This document shows, piece after piece, positions 17,250 to 26,999 of a DNA stretch of 64,000 bases (position 1 is its first letter; each line of letters begins with the position of its first letter). The position numbers and the translations under genes are program-made. The notes beneath the pieces were generated by a model. The model was not told the DNA's origin and did no database searches. It worked only from the letters and a program-made list of their open reading frames with translations. This DNA is from Roseovarius sp. 217 (GTDB lineage Bacteria > Pseudomonadota > Alphaproteobacteria > Rhodobacterales > Rhodobacteraceae), in contig NZ_CH902584.1 of NCBI RefSeq assembly GCF_000152845.1, forward strand, positions 2,099,815 to 2,163,814, given 5' to 3'.

Positions 17250-18770
17250 ATGAACGAGATGACCCAAGTCGCGGGCAGCTATGCCTCGCCCTTCAAGACG
17301 CGCTATGACAATTTCATCGGCGGCACATTTGTGCCCCCCGTGAATGGGCGCTATTTTGACAATGTCACACCCATCACCGGCGAAGTGGTCTGCGAGGTCG
17401 CCCGCTCTGACGCGATGGATGTGGAACTGGCGCTTGATGCCGCCCATGCCGCGCGCGAAGCGTGGGGGCGTACCTCTGCAACCGAGCGCTCCAACACCCT
17501 GCTCAAGATCGCCGATGTGCTCGAGGCCAATCTCGACCTTCTGGCGCAGGCCGAGACTTGGGACAATGGCAAGCCCATCCGCGAGACCACATTTGCCGAC
17601 ATCCCGCTTGCCATCGACCATTTCCGCTATTTCGCGGGTGTCCTGCGCGGGCAAGAGGGCACCATGTCCGAGATCGACAATGACACGGTCGCCTATCATT
17701 TCCACGAACCCTTGGGCGTTGTGGGCCAGATCATCCCGTGGAACTTCTCGATCCTGATGGCGGCCTGGAAACTTGCCCCGGCCCTCGCCGCAGGCAATTG
17801 CATCGTGCTGAAACCGGCCGAGCAAACGCCCGCCGCGATCATGGTGCTGGCTGAACTCATCGCCGATCTGCTGCCCGCTGGCGTGCTCAACATCGTCAAC
17901 GGCATGGGGGCCGAAGTGGGCTCGCCGCTTGCCCGCTCAACCCGGATCGCCAAGATCGCCTTTACCGGCTCGACCGCGACGGGCCGCAAGATCATGCAGG
18001 CCGCCACTGAAAACCTCATTCCCGTCACGCTGGAACTGGGCGGCAAATCCCCCAATATCTTCTTTTCGGATGTGATGGCCGCCGATGACGCCTTTCTCGA
18101 CAAGGCGGTCGAGGGCTTTGTTCTCTTTGCCTTCAATCAGGGCGAGGTCTGCACCTGCCCCAGCCGCGCGCTGATTCAAGAAGACATCTACGAGGAATTC
18201 ATCGCGCGCTGCATCGCCCGCGTGAAGGCGATCCAGCAGGGCGACCCGCGCGAGATGAACACGATGGTCGGCGCACAGGCCAGCCAACAGCAATTCGACA
18301 AGATCATGTCCTATTTCACCATCGGGGTGGAAGAGGGGGCCGAAGTGCTGGTGGGCGGCGACGCCGCACGCTTCAATGGCGAGATTGCGGGCGGCTATTA
18401 CATCCAGCCCACTATCCTCAAGGGTCACAACAAGATGCGTGTGTTCCAGGAGGAAATCTTTGGCCCCGTGGTCTCTGTGACCACCTTCAAGGATGAGGCC
18501 GAAGCGCTCGCCATCGCCAATGACACGATGTACGGCCTTGGTGCCGGTGTCTGGACCCGCGATGGCACACGGGCCTACCGCTTTGGCCGCGCAGTCGAGG
18601 CGGGCCGCGTCTGGGTCAACAACTACCACGCCTACCCGGCTCACGCCGCCTTTGGCGGCTACAAACAGTCGGGCATTGGGCGTGAAAACCACAAAATGAT
18701 GTTGGATCACTACCAGCAAACCAAGAACATGCTGGTCAGCTACAACCCCAACAAGCTCGGGTTTTTCTGA
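17250..18770 (+). CDS. NAD-dependent aldehyde dehydrogenase, AldB/ExaC type
   Basis: The 506-aa enzyme oxidises an aldehyde, most likely acetaldehyde or another short aldehyde, to the acid. Catalytic Glu262 lies in LELGGKSP and Cys301 in GEVCTCPSR. The longer Glu-Cys spacing and the C-terminal [16 protein letters not shown] motif mark the AldB/ExaC group. The ATG at 17250 is preceded by CGGAGGAA; an open frame upstream is ignored. Neighbouring GAF-Fis regulator and palindrome suggest induction by the aldehyde or its parent alcohol. A strong terminator follows. Confidence 0.93.
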   Translation: MNEMTQVAGSYASPFKTRYDNFIGGTFVPPVNGRYFDNVTPITGEVVCEVARSDAMDVELALDAAHAAREAWGRTSATERSNTLLKIADVLEANLDLLAQAETWDNGKPIRETTFADIPLAIDHFRYFAGVLRGQEGTMSEIDNDTVAYHFHEPLGVVGQIIPWNFSILMAAWKLAPALAAGNCIVLKPAEQTPAAIMVLAELIADLLPAGVLNIVNGMGAEVGSPLARSTRIAKIAFTGSTATGRKIMQAATENLIPVTLELGGKSPNIFFSDVMAADDAFLDKAVEGFVLFAFNQGEVCTCPSRALIQEDIYEEFIARCIARVKAIQQGDPREMNTMVGAQASQQQFDKIMSYFTIGVEEGAEVLVGGDAARFNGEIAGGYYIQPTILKGHNKMRVFQEEIFGPVVSVTTFKDEAEALAIANDTMYGLGAGVWTRDGTRAYRFGRAVEAGRVWVNNYHAYPAHAAFGGYKQSGIGRENHKMMLDHYQQTKNMLVSYNPNKLGFF

Positions 18771-18795
18771 GGGTTCGCAGGTTAAAGAGCGCAAG

Positions 18796-18826
18796 CCGCC
18801 GGGGTCTTCCCCGGCGGTTTTGTTTT
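18796..18826 (+). terminator. Intrinsic terminator of the aldehyde dehydrogenase gene
   Basis: CCGCCGGGG-TCTT-CCCCGGCGG forms a perfect 9-bp stem followed by TTTTGTTTT, 26 bases after the stop codon. Confidence 0.9.
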
Positions 18827-18833
18827 GTGGGGC

Positions 18834-18854
18834 GGACGCTTACCCAAAGCGTCC
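18834..18854. other. Second hairpin in the aldehyde dehydrogenase-leuB gap
   Basis: GGACGCTT-ACCCA-AAGCGTCC is a perfect 8-bp stem just after the terminator T-run. It lacks a U-tract. The remaining gap, 18855-19126, holds no gene I can support; overlapping short open frames there have no ribosome site or recognisable product. Confidence 0.4.
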
Positions 18855-19126
18855 ACGCGCGGAACAAGCCCGAAGGGCGCCGCGCGATCGCTGGGCCGTC
18901 CCGCGGCCTAGCGATTTTGATGGGGCATGTAACACTTTGGCGTCATACGGACTTTGCAGGGATAAAGCGACAGTTCCCACCGTCGCATCGCTCGTCCCCG
19001 GCCCAGCGACCGCGCAGCTCACCGATTGTGGCCAAGGTCAGCATCAGGCAAATCATGTCATTTGCGTCGCGTTTGACCAAAGAACGCTACGCCCACCTAA
19101 CCAAACCTGCGCCCCCCTCCAACGAA

Positions 19127-19153
19127 AAAGGCCCGCGCAATTGGCGGGCCTTT
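19127..19153 (-). terminator. Intrinsic terminator of leuB
   Basis: AAAGGCCCGC and GCGGGCCTTT pair around a 7-base loop, with a CCTTTTTC run on the minus strand side. It lies 23 bases downstream of the leuB stop. Confidence 0.85.
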
Positions 19154-19175
19154 CGGGCTTTAACGAAACTTTGCC

Positions 19176-20282
19176 TCAGAGACTCGCGTCAAGCGCCGCC
19201 ACAATCGCATCGCCCATTTGCGAGGTAGACACCGGCGTCACACCCTCTTCGCCCAAGAGGTCAGCGGTGCGCAGCCCATCGGCGAGCACCTGTTCCACGG
19301 CCTTCTCCAACCGCGTCGCTTCATCCCCCTGATCAAAGGAATAGCGCAGCGCCATGGCAAAGCTCAGGATACAGGCGATCGGATTGGCCTTGCCCTGACC
19401 GGCAATATCGGGGGCAGAGCCATGCACCGGCTCATAGAGCGCCTTGGGCCGACCATTGGCCATCGGCAGACCAAGCGAGGCCGAGGGCAGCATGCCCAAA
19501 GAGCCGGTCAGCATCGCCGCGCAGTCGCTGAGCACGTCACCAAAGAGGTTGTCGGTCACGATCACGTCGAATTGCTTGGGCGCGCGGACAAGCTGCATGG
19601 CCCCGTTGTCAGCATACATGTGGCTCAGCTCCACATCGGGGTAATCCGCGTCATGCACCTTTTGCACGACCTCGCGCCAGAGCACGCCGGATTCCATCAC
19701 ATTGGCCTTTTCCATCGAGCAGACCCGGTTGCCCCGCTTGCGCGCCAGCTCGAACGCAGCGCGCGCCACGCGGTCGATCTCGCTCTCGGTGTAGCGCTGC
19801 GTGTTGATGCCCACGCGCTCGTTGCCTTCGGTGAAGATGCCGCGCGGCTCGCCGAAATAGATGCCAGACGTCAATTCGCGCACGATCATGATGTCGAGAC
19901 CGGCCACCACATCGCGCTTGAGGCTGGAAAAATCCGCCAACGCGTCAAAGCATTGCGCCGGGCGCAAGTTGGCAAAGAGGTCCATTTCCTTGCGCAGCCG
20001 CAAGAGGCCGCGCTCTGGCTTGACGCTGAAATCGAGGCTGTCGTATTTCGGCCCGCCCACGGCGCCCAAGAGCACGGCATCGACCTCTTGCGCCTTCGCC
20101 ATCGTGTCGTCATGCAGCGGGACCCCGTGCTTGTCATAGGCGGCCCCGCCCACCAGATCCTCGGACACGTCAAACGCCAGCCCCCGCTTGGCCCCGTACC
20201 AGTCGATGATCTTGACCACTTCGGTCATGACCTCGGGGCCGATCCCGTCACCGGGCAGAATAAGAAGCGATGGGTTGCTCAT
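19176..20282 (-). CDS. leuB: 3-isopropylmalate dehydrogenase
   Basis: LeuB oxidatively decarboxylates 3-isopropylmalate with NAD+ in leucine synthesis. The 368-aa protein has the isocitrate/isopropylmalate dehydrogenase fold: [10 protein letters not shown] at the N-terminus, the arginine-rich substrate site, and the [14 protein letters not shown] motif near the C-terminus. The frame opens 22 codons earlier, but the ATG at 20282 follows GAGGAAA and gives the usual [13 protein letters not shown] start. leuD and leuC lie upstream on the same strand but are separated by other genes, so leuB has its own promoter. Confidence 0.96.
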   Translation of the reverse strand: MSNPSLLILPGDGIGPEVMTEVVKIIDWYGAKRGLAFDVSEDLVGGAAYDKHGVPLHDDTMAKAQEVDAVLLGAVGGPKYDSLDFSVKPERGLLRLRKEMDLFANLRPAQCFDALADFSSLKRDVVAGLDIMIVRELTSGIYFGEPRGIFTEGNERVGINTQRYTESEIDRVARAAFELARKRGNRVCSMEKANVMESGVLWREVVQKVHDADYPDVELSHMYADNGAMQLVRAPKQFDVIVTDNLFGDVLSDCAAMLTGSLGMLPSASLGLPMANGRPKALYEPVHGSAPDIAGQGKANPIACILSFAMALRYSFDQGDEATRLEKAVEQVLADGLRTADLLGEEGVTPVSTSQMGDAIVAALDASL

Positions 20283-20321
20283 GGGGCGTTTCCTCGGGTT
20301 GCATTTGCTGTTGCCCGTTGG

Positions 20322-20348
20322 CCTATACGCAAGCCCTGGAATGGTCAA
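20322..20348 (-). promoter_or_regulatory. Putative leuB promoter
   Basis: On the minus strand TTGACC (20348-20343) and TATAGG (20327-20322) are spaced 15 bases apart, with the -10 hexamer 39 bases before the leuB start. The spacing is shorter than the 16-18 ideal, so this is tentative. Confidence 0.4.
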
Positions 20349-20360
20349 GAAACCCCGAAG

Positions 20361-21419
20361 TTACGGCAGACTCAGATCGACCCACACCAAACGATGAGGG
20401 CTGGCCGTGGCCGCCAAATCCCCCTCTGGCGTGTCCTCGGGCGGCCAATGCACGCCCGCGCCTGCCACGTTGAGATCACGAGAGGGCAGGATATAGGACA
20501 CCCGCCGTGCGCCAGGGCCGGGCGGTGGCCAATGGACGGTGTGCAGGCGCATGGCATCCGGCCCCGGTTCGGGGCGCATCGGGCGCGGATCTTGCAGGCG
20601 TGGATCGGCCAGCAGATCATGGATCGCTTGGTGCTGCCCGTCACTGGCCTCGGGGTCCAGGTTGGCATCGCCCATCAGCACAAAGCGCCCCTGTGGCGGC
20701 GGCCCGAACACCCCATCAAAGTATAGCTGCCAGAACCGGATTTCATCATGGTTGCGCCGCCCGTTCAAATCCTCCGGCCCGTCAAACACCGGCGGTGTGG
20801 CGTGAAATGTCATCACAAGCATCGGTCCCGACGCGAGCATCACCGGCACTATCCAATGTCCATTGGATGACAACCGTTGCACCGCCTGCGCGGCCTCTGA
20901 GGGAAACGGCAGGCCATCCCGCACCGGCAAGAGCGCGCCGGGTAGGTCGCGCCATAAGAGCGTGCTGAAATCCTGCGCTTCAGTCTGATCCACAGGATAG
21001 CGCGACAAGAGCGCCATGCCGCCCTGACCCGCAAAGTCGCCATACCCCTGCGCATCGCGTGGCCCGCCACGTCGCCCGTCGCCATCCATATCGAGCGCCG
21101 TTGCCATCCCACTATTGGGGCGGGGCGCAAAGAGATGATCATATCGCGGCCCGCCGCCCTGCGCGATCCGGTCCCGCAATGCTTTGACGGCAAGCAAATC
21201 AAGGTCGTGATCGACACCTTGCAACACTAGAATGTCGGGCCGAACGACCAACAGCACCCCTGCCACGGCCTCGATCTGCGGATCGCTCCCTGACAGAATA
21301 TCCCGCAAGAGCAGCCCCGGTCCGGCGCGGTCCAGTTTCACATTCCAACTTGCAAGACGCAGGGTCTCAGAGTGCGCGGGCAGGGTGCAGAACGCCAGCA
21401 CCAGCACCGCCGCAATCAG
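20361..21419 (-). CDS. Secreted endonuclease/exonuclease/phosphatase-family protein
   Basis: The protein carries an EEP (DNase I-like) domain: SWNVKLDR at the start, VLMGDANLDPE with the metal-binding Asp/Asn, and a C-terminal segment ending VWVDLSLP. A hydrophobic leader ending LPAHS-ET indicates export, so an extracytoplasmic nuclease or phosphodiesterase is likely. The start is unresolved. The frame opens at an ATG at 21551, but that segment is not leader-like and overlaps the upstream gene by 136 bases. The leader seems to begin near KRLIAA, where only CTG (21419) or GTG (21407) are available. The stop of the upstream membrane protein overlaps this area, implying coupling. Confidence 0.75.
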   Translation of the reverse strand: MIAAVLVLAFCTLPAHSETLRLASWNVKLDRAGPGLLLRDILSGSDPQIEAVAGVLLVVRPDILVLQGVDHDLDLLAVKALRDRIAQGGGPRYDHLFAPRPNSGMATALDMDGDGRRGGPRDAQGYGDFAGQGGMALLSRYPVDQTEAQDFSTLLWRDLPGALLPVRDGLPFPSEAAQAVQRLSSNGHWIVPVMLASGPMLVMTFHATPPVFDGPEDLNGRRNHDEIRFWQLYFDGVFGPPPQGRFVLMGDANLDPEASDGQHQAIHDLLADPRLQDPRPMRPEPGPDAMRLHTVHWPPPGPGARRVSYILPSRDLNVAGAGVHWPPEDTPEGDLAATASPHRLVWVDLSLP

Positions 21420-22264
21420 GCGCTTTGCAACCCTTTGCCCGTCATTGCATCGCCTTCGGCATAGGCACGGCGGCGCTTGTCCTCGATCATATCGGCGATC
21501 CGGCTCATCGCGATCCCGCGCATGAACATGCTGGCAGGAAGAAAGGCCCATGCGGTCATCGTCCAGATCAAGGTTTGCGGGTTCGCGATGGAGATCGGGT
21601 CTATCGCGTTCGAGGCGGCACGGACCGCCGCCGGGATCAAGAATGGCAGCAAAGATCCTAATACAATGTTAAGACCCGCATCCCGGCGCAAGCGGTGCAG
21701 CACATCGCCACCTCCAGTGGGGTCAAACAGCGGCAGGTTGACCCAGACGTTGAATGCACCCGAACGCGCAGGCCATCCCAAAAACCGCACCAGCGTCACG
21801 AAATAGAGGATCATCGCCAGCGAGAACGTATAGGAAATACCCGAGGCAATCCGCACCATGTCGATCAGGGCGACATCGGCATTGGCTGGCATCATCAGTA
21901 CAACCAGACGCACGGGGGAATAGGGAAAATCAATCGCTTCGCCCAACCCACGTCCAAACTGCGTCAACCCGTCAGTCCATCCAGTCGGATCGGTCGTTCC
22001 GCGCACGATCATCGACAGTGAAAACAGAATGGTCGCCAAGGCAAAGAACTTGCACCGGTTTAACGGGGGCGCAAAGCGGAATTCGATGATGCTGGGATAC
22101 TTGCCGTAATATTCGATAAAGGTCATGAACCCCGCGAGTAACGACAAGACGATCACGATCTGCGCCGTGTCCGCCCCTGTCGATGGCACGACAAGAGAGG
22201 GTGTTGCCACCAGAATTACAATAAGCATCGCCCGCGCAAGCGCGCCTGGAATCAGTGAAAACAC
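21416..22264 (-). CDS. Uncharacterised integral membrane protein
   Basis: I do not recognise the family. The protein (282 aa from the GTG at 22264) has six or seven hydrophobic stretches spread along its length and a charged C-terminal tail (DMIEDKRRRAY). The open frame continues upstream to 22390, but that segment is hydrophilic and unlike a membrane N-terminus. The GTG follows GGGGAA at good spacing. Its 3' end overlaps the start of the exported EEP-domain gene, suggesting the two are made together. Confidence 0.65.
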   Translation of the reverse strand: MFSLIPGALARAMLIVILVATPSLVVPSTGADTAQIVIVLSLLAGFMTFIEYYGKYPSIIEFRFAPPLNRCKFFALATILFSLSMIVRGTTDPTGWTDGLTQFGRGLGEAIDFPYSPVRLVVLMMPANADVALIDMVRIASGISYTFSLAMILYFVTLVRFLGWPARSGAFNVWVNLPLFDPTGGGDVLHRLRRDAGLNIVLGSLLPFLIPAAVRAASNAIDPISIANPQTLIWTMTAWAFLPASMFMRGIAMSRIADMIEDKRRRAYAEGDAMTGKGLQSA

Positions 22265-22549
22265 TGCCCGTTCCCCTACAACTTGGTCGGTCGCGGTACA
22301 GTGCCGCGCCCTTGTGCCAACTTGGTCCCGCGCTTTGTGGCGGGCTGCCTCAATCTTGCCCAATTTTTGCCTTCTTTCACCCTTCACCACAAGCCTTTGG
22401 TTAATAAGAAGAAAGATTTAAGGCCGATTGAGGGTGCAACTGGTGCAGGATTGCATCAAACTTGCAGCAGCTTTGTGACCTAAGATGCTGTAAACACTGT
22501 ATCTTGTGGATTTCACCCAAGGCACCACAAGAGGGGCTGGTCAAAGAGA

Positions 22550-22577
22550 AAGCGCCGCGAGCAAGCCCGCGACGCTT
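22550..22577 (-). terminator. Probable terminator of leuD
   Basis: On the minus strand AAGCGTCGCG pairs with CGCGGCGCTT (one G-U pair), followed by TCTCTTT. It lies 22 bases after the leuD stop. The rest of the 22265-22598 gap contains AT-rich sequence upstream of the membrane protein gene and no gene I can support. Confidence 0.55.
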
Positions 22578-22598
22578 CAATGTCTTCCCCAGTCTTGG

Positions 22599-23204
22599 TC
22601 AGACCCAGGGGCGCGCCTGTGCTGCGCTCGATTCAAACGCTTCAATGGCACTCGCCTTTTCGAGTGTCAGACCGATATCGTCCAACCCTTCGAGCAAGCA
22701 GTGTTTCTTGAACGCATCGACTTCAAAGGCGAATACCACCCCCTCCGATGTCGACACCGTCTGCGCCTCGAGATCGACCTCGATGCGCGCATTGGCGCCC
22801 TTCTCGGCCTCTTTCATCAGCACATCGACCTGATCCTGCGGTAGGGCAATGGGCAGGATGCCGTTCTTGAAGCAGTTGTTGTAAAAGATGTCGGCATAGC
22901 TCGGCGCAATGACGCAGCGGATACCAAAGTCCTTGATCGCCCAAGGCGCATGCTCGCGGCTTGATCCACAGCCGAAATTATCGCCTGCGACCAGAATTTG
23001 CGCGTCGCGATACTGCGGCTTGTTCAGCACGAACTCAGGGATCTCCTTGCCGTCATCATCATAGCGCATCTCATCAAAGAGGTTGACGCCCAAACCGGAC
23101 CGCTTGATGGTCTTCAGAAACTGCTTGGGGATGATCATATCGGTATCGACATTGATCAGGGGCAGGGGGGCGGCAATACCGCTGAGTTTCTCAAACTTTT
23201 CCAT
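22599..23204 (-). CDS. leuD: 3-isopropylmalate dehydratase small subunit
   Basis: LeuD is the swivelling small subunit that, with LeuC, isomerises 2- to 3-isopropylmalate in leucine synthesis. The 201-aa protein has [14 protein letters not shown] near the N-terminus and the [12 protein letters not shown] signature in the middle. A GGAGAA ribosome site precedes the ATG. It is separated from leuC by a gene on the opposite strand, so it cannot simply be read through from leuC without antisense transcription. Confidence 0.96.
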   Translation of the reverse strand: MEKFEKLSGIAAPLPLINVDTDMIIPKQFLKTIKRSGLGVNLFDEMRYDDDGKEIPEFVLNKPQYRDAQILVAGDNFGCGSSREHAPWAIKDFGIRCVIAPSYADIFYNNCFKNGILPIALPQDQVDVLMKEAEKGANARIEVDLEAQTVSTSEGVVFAFEVDAFKKHCLLEGLDDIGLTLEKASAIEAFESSAAQARPWV

Positions 23205-23285
23205 TCTATTCTCCTATCCTCGGCCAAGCCCGTCGATCCGGCTTTCCGTTATTGGCAAACAAGCAGACATGTGTAACCTCATCCC

Positions 23286-23900
23286 ATGGACATGATTGAC
23301 ATCGCGACGCTTTATGATTGCATCTCGCATCGCTGGTCGCCGCGCATTGGCGACCCATCCGTCATGGGTTGGATTACTGTTGGCGGTTACGCGGTTACGG
23401 GATTTCTTTGCTTTGCAACTGCGCGGGTCCGTGTGCAGGACCGTCGGTTCTGGACAATTCTGTCCATTGTCTTGCTCTTTCTCGCTGTGAACAAACAGCT
23501 TGATCTGCAATCCGCACTCACGGCCACGGGCCGCTGTGTTTCCCAAATGCAAGGGTGGTACGAAAACCGAGGCTCGGTCCAGTTTGGCTTCATCCTCGCA
23601 CTGCTGGCCGCTAGCGTCGCAATCATGGTGATCGCTCTCGTCAGATTGCGTCGCCATCTCGGTCGTATCGGCATAGCGCTGTGCGGCCTTGGAATTCTGC
23701 TGACCTTCATCGCCATCCGCGCAGTTGGATTTCACCATTTCGACAGGATCATCGGCATGACCGTGGCAAACGTCCGCATGAACTGGGCGCTCGAACTGTC
23801 TGGGATTGCTTTGATCTTTGTGAATGCCATTTGGGCCTATGGATCGCGTCAGCACTTGCGATCCCTGAAGCCGGATGGCTCGCAGGGATCGAAGCCTTGA
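23286..23900 (+). CDS. Uncharacterised five-helix membrane protein inserted between leuC and leuD
   Basis: I do not recognise a family. The 204-aa protein has about five hydrophobic segments (around residues 26-46, 56-73, 99-119, 128-146 and 166-185) and no catalytic motif. It is encoded on the opposite strand to leuC and leuD, convergent with leuC and divergent from leuD. Clean codon use and continuous hydrophobic periodicity support a real gene. No strong ribosome site is seen before the ATG. Confidence 0.68.
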   Translation: MDMIDIATLYDCISHRWSPRIGDPSVMGWITVGGYAVTGFLCFATARVRVQDRRFWTILSIVLLFLAVNKQLDLQSALTATGRCVSQMQGWYENRGSVQFGFILALLAASVAIMVIALVRLRRHLGRIGIALCGLGILLTFIAIRAVGFHHFDRIIGMTVANVRMNWALELSGIALIFVNAIWAYGSRQHLRSLKPDGSQGSKP

Positions 23901-23950
23901 ACGTGTAACATGCGGCACGAGATCTGACCTTATCGGCCAGTTTCCTGCCA

Positions 23951-25354
23951 TCACATCATCTCCCGGACATCTGTCAGCTTGCCGGTGATTGCCGCCGCCG
24001 CCGCCATGGCCGGGCTCATCAGATGGGTACGCCCGCCGCGGCCCTGACGACCCTCGAAATTGCGGTTCGATGTTGCCGCACAGCGCTCACCCGGTGACAA
24101 CTGATCCGGGTTCATCGCCAGACACATCGAACACCCAGCAAGACGCCATTCAAATCCGGCCTCGATAAAGATATCCGCCAGCCCCTCTTCCTCGGCCTGA
24201 GCACGCACAAGGCCAGAGCCCGGCACGATCATGGCGCGCAAGCCCGCCTTGACCTTCTTGCCCTTCAGGATTGCCGCCGCCGCGCGCAGATCCTCGATCC
24301 GGCCATTGGTGCAGGAGCCGATAAAGACCGTGTCGATCTCCACATCACTCAGCTTTTGACCGGGTTTGAGGCCCATATACTCCAACGCGCGCTTGACCGC
24401 ATCGACCTTGCCACCCTTGAAATCCTCAGGCGCAGGCACGCTTGCGGTGATCGGCAAAACGTCCTCGGGGCTGGTGCCCCATGTGACCACAGGGGCAATA
24501 TCCTCGCCCTTGAGTGTCACCACCTTGTCCCAATGCGCGTCATCATCGGAATAGAGCGTTTTCCACCAGTTGAGCGCCGCTTCCCACTGCGCGCCCTTGG
24601 GCGCATGCGGACGACCTTTGACATACTCAAACGTCTTTTCATCCGGCGCGATCAGACCTGCGCGCGCACCACCCTCAATCGCCATGTTGCAGACCGTCAT
24701 GCGGCCTTCCATGCTCAGATCGCGAATGGCCTCGCCACAATACTCGATCACATAGCCGGTGCCGCCTGCGGTGCCGGTCTCTCCGATCACCGACAGGGTG
24801 ATGTCCTTGGCGGTTACACCGGGGCGCAGCTTGCCGGTGATCTCGACCTTCATGTTCTTGCCCTTGCGCTGAATGAGCGTCTGCGTCGCCAGCACATGCT
24901 CGACCTCAGACGTGCCGATGCCATGCGCGAGCGCGCCAAAGGCACCATGCGTGGCAGTGTGGCTGTCGCCGCAAACCACGGTCATGCCGGGCAGGGTCCA
25001 GCCTTGCTCAGGCCCGACAATATGCACGATCCCCTGCCGCACATCCGACACCGGGTAGTAATGAATACCAAAATCCTTGGCATTCTTGTCCAGCGCCTCG
25101 ACCTGAATGCGGCTTTCTTCATTCTCGATTCCCTTGGCGCGGTCCAGCGTGGTCGGCACGTTGTGATCCGGCACGGCAATGGTCTTGTCGGGCGCATGTA
25201 CCGCGCGCCCCGCCATACGCAACCCTTCAAAGGCTTGTGGGCTCGTCACCTCATGCACGAGGTGACGGTCAATATACAGAAGGCAGGTGCCATCTTCGGC
25301 CTCATGGGCCACATGGGCATCCCATATCTTGTCATAGAGTGTCTTGGGGGACAT
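23951..25354 (-). CDS. leuC: 3-isopropylmalate dehydratase large subunit
   Basis: LeuC is the [4Fe-4S] aconitase-family subunit of isopropylmalate isomerase. The 467-aa protein has the cluster ligands in GSCTNGR and [10 protein letters not shown], plus [12 protein letters not shown] and HVLATQT. The frame opens at 25399, but the ATG at 25354 follows GGGAGAGGA and gives the usual [14 protein letters not shown] start. An upstream hairpin and small reading frame may affect its expression. leuD follows on the same strand after an inverted membrane-protein gene. Confidence 0.97.
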   Translation of the reverse strand: MSPKTLYDKIWDAHVAHEAEDGTCLLYIDRHLVHEVTSPQAFEGLRMAGRAVHAPDKTIAVPDHNVPTTLDRAKGIENEESRIQVEALDKNAKDFGIHYYPVSDVRQGIVHIVGPEQGWTLPGMTVVCGDSHTATHGAFGALAHGIGTSEVEHVLATQTLIQRKGKNMKVEITGKLRPGVTAKDITLSVIGETGTAGGTGYVIEYCGEAIRDLSMEGRMTVCNMAIEGGARAGLIAPDEKTFEYVKGRPHAPKGAQWEAALNWWKTLYSDDDAHWDKVVTLKGEDIAPVVTWGTSPEDVLPITASVPAPEDFKGGKVDAVKRALEYMGLKPGQKLSDVEIDTVFIGSCTNGRIEDLRAAAAILKGKKVKAGLRAMIVPGSGLVRAQAEEEGLADIFIEAGFEWRLAGCSMCLAMNPDQLSPGERCAATSNRNFEGRQGRGGRTHLMSPAMAAAAAITGKLTDVREMM

Positions 25355-25408
25355 GCGTCCTCTCCCGTTTTGCTGGTTGGATTGGCTAAGAGACGTCACG
25401 AAAAGGCG

Positions 25409-25427
25409 GCGCGCCTCATAGGCGCGC
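25409..25427 (-). promoter_or_regulatory. Hairpin in the leuC leader
   Basis: GCGCGCCT-CAT-AGGCGCGC is a perfect 8-bp stem with a 3-base loop, 55 bases before the leuC ATG. On the minus strand it is followed by CCGCCTTTTCG. It could be an attenuator, a terminator of upstream leftward transcription, or an mRNA stabiliser. Confidence 0.5.
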
Positions 25428-25502
25428 GGTTATGCTGCACATCGCCCCGAAAAACCTCCAGGGCAGGCGCGCGCGATCATCCATGTCGAAAACCCGTGTC
25501 AT
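25416..25502 (-). CDS. Possible 28-codon upstream reading frame of leuC
   Basis: A short frame from the ATG at 25502 ends with TGA inside the loop of the leuC leader hairpin. The predicted peptide contains an aromatic/basic stretch ([10 protein letters not shown]) and ends ITARL. It is not leucine-rich (two leucines), so it is not a classical leucine attenuator peptide. No strong ribosome site precedes it. It is listed as a possible regulatory element rather than a firm gene. Confidence 0.2.
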   Translation of the reverse strand: MTRVFDMDDRARLPWRFFGAMCSITARL

Positions 25503-25631
25503 GCACCGCAGATACAGTGCCGCAGCCGCTCTATCAAGAGGGTCACGTGCCGCAAGGCCACTTGGCCCCGGCGAGCTTTGACCAAAACACCTTGGGGCAG
25601 AGGGGGGCGTGCCCCCTACGCCTCTGTTCGC

Positions 25632-26138
25632 TCAGGGCTTCTCGCCAATCTCGCCCGTCAGGGAGAAAAGCCGCTTGGGATCGCCCGCCGGTTCGATCTT
25701 GAGCGCGCCAACCCCGCGCTTGTCCGCGAATTGCCCGGTGCCGCTGACCAACTCCCAAAATCCGTCATCATGCAAGGCGGGCTTGTCCGCACCTTTCATG
25801 AATACCGCGCGCACGGTGAACTTGATAATCGCCACATCGCCGTTCTCGGCCTCGAACCGCAGATAGCCGCGTGGATCGCCCCCCAAGGGCGGCTGAATGT
25901 CATGCCAGCCGAATTCCGTGACCTTGGCCCCGGCCAGCACACCCTCGCCCTCGGACACGCCTTCGCGACGCACGGCGAGGACGAAATGCGGCGTGCCGTC
26001 GCCCATCTCGAAACGCATTTGCTCTTGCGGATCCATCACGGCGGTGACAGCCACGGGCGCGGCCATCGCCCCGCCTGTCAGCATCAGAGCGGTGGCGGTC
26101 AGCGCGGCCAGGCCTCTTGCCTTCTGGGTAAAGATCAT
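25632..26138 (-). CDS. Uncharacterised exported protein
   Basis: I do not recognise a family. The mature protein is about 145 aa after a signal peptide ending GGAMA-AP (168 aa in all). The ATG at 26138 follows GGAGAA; the longer open frame from 26219 would bury the signal peptide. The mature part is a small, acidic, beta-rich protein with GDPRGYLRFEAENGD in the middle. No cysteine pairs, lipobox or catalytic motif are seen. It is isolated between leuC and petR. Confidence 0.7.
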   Translation of the reverse strand: MIFTQKARGLAALTATALMLTGGAMAAPVAVTAVMDPQEQMRFEMGDGTPHFVLAVRREGVSEGEGVLAGAKVTEFGWHDIQPPLGGDPRGYLRFEAENGDVAIIKFTVRAVFMKGADKPALHDDGFWELVSGTGQFADKRGVGALKIEPAGDPKRLFSLTGEIGEKP

Positions 26139-26297
26139 GTGCGGTTCTCCTGCGAAAATACCTCTGTTGCCCGGTTGCCGGTGCCAACAGCCAGAGCCTT
26201 TCACGCAGGTGCCACACACTCAACGGTTGTTTGGTTTCATCCAGTCACTTATGCGTGCAAACATCGTGATTTCGGAATGTGTCGCGCGCCCCACCCC

Positions 26298-26999
26298 TCA
26301 GTCGCACGCGAGCATATAGCCCTCTCCGCGCACGGTTTGCAGATAGCGCGGCTGCTTGGGGTCGCTCTCGATCTTGCGGCGCAACCGGGTGATCTGCACA
26401 TCGACCGCACGCTCCTGTGCCTGTCCGCCATCACGGCCCAAATCCTCAACCAGCTTGGTACGGCTCACCGGCTTGCGCAGGTTCTCGGCAAAGATCCGCA
26501 TCAACTGCACTTCGGTGGCGGTCAGACGGACCGGCAGGCCGCTACGGCTCAATTCGGCGCGCTCGATATCATAGCGCACGGGGCCCATATGCACGATCTT
26601 AGGTTGTGTCTGCTCCGGCTCCGGCTCGGGCATGCGTCGCAGGATTGCATTGATCCTGAGCAACAACTCCTTCGGCTCGAACGGTTTGGGCAGGTAATCA
26701 TCCGCCCCCGCCTCCAGCCCTTCAATCCGGTCGGGCGTTTCGCCCTTGGCGGTCAACAGCAGGATGGGTGTCGTATGCGTCTCGCGCAGAGCGCGGGTCA
26801 ACTCGACCCCGCTCTCGCCCGGCATCATCACATCCATCACGATGAGGTCGAAATCCAACCCCGCCAGCACCCGGCGGGCATGCCCCGCATCCCGCGCGAC
26901 CGACACCAGAAATCCATGCCGCATCAGAAATTTGCGCAAGAGGCCGCGAATACGCTCGTCGTCATCGACAATCAGCAGGTGCGGGGCGGGCTCGGTCAT
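26298..26999 (-). CDS. petR: OmpR/PhoB-type response regulator PetR
   Basis: The 233-aa regulator has a receiver domain with phosphoacceptor Asp56 (IVMDVMMPG) and Lys105 (LPKPF), followed by an OmpR-type winged helix from about residue 130. In Rhodobacter capsulatus the petPR pair lies beside the cytochrome bc1 genes and affects their expression and growth. Here the pet operon is not adjacent. Its start overlaps the petP stop (ATGA), so the pair is translationally coupled, and no histidine kinase is nearby. Confidence 0.87.
   Translation of the reverse strand: MTEPAPHLLIVDDDERIRGLLRKFLMRHGFLVSVARDAGHARRVLAGLDFDLIVMDVMMPGESGVELTRALRETHTTPILLLTAKGETPDRIEGLEAGADDYLPKPFEPKELLLRINAILRRMPEPEPEQTQPKIVHMGPVRYDIERAELSRSGLPVRLTATEVQLMRIFAENLRKPVSRTKLVEDLGRDGGQAQERAVDVQITRLRRKIESDPKQPRYLQTVRGEGYMLACD

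Noticed and set aside
18820..19332. Overlapping rightward frames between the dehydrogenase gene and leuB
   Set aside because: They run through two hairpin terminators and overlap the leuB 3' end on the opposite strand; no coding evidence.
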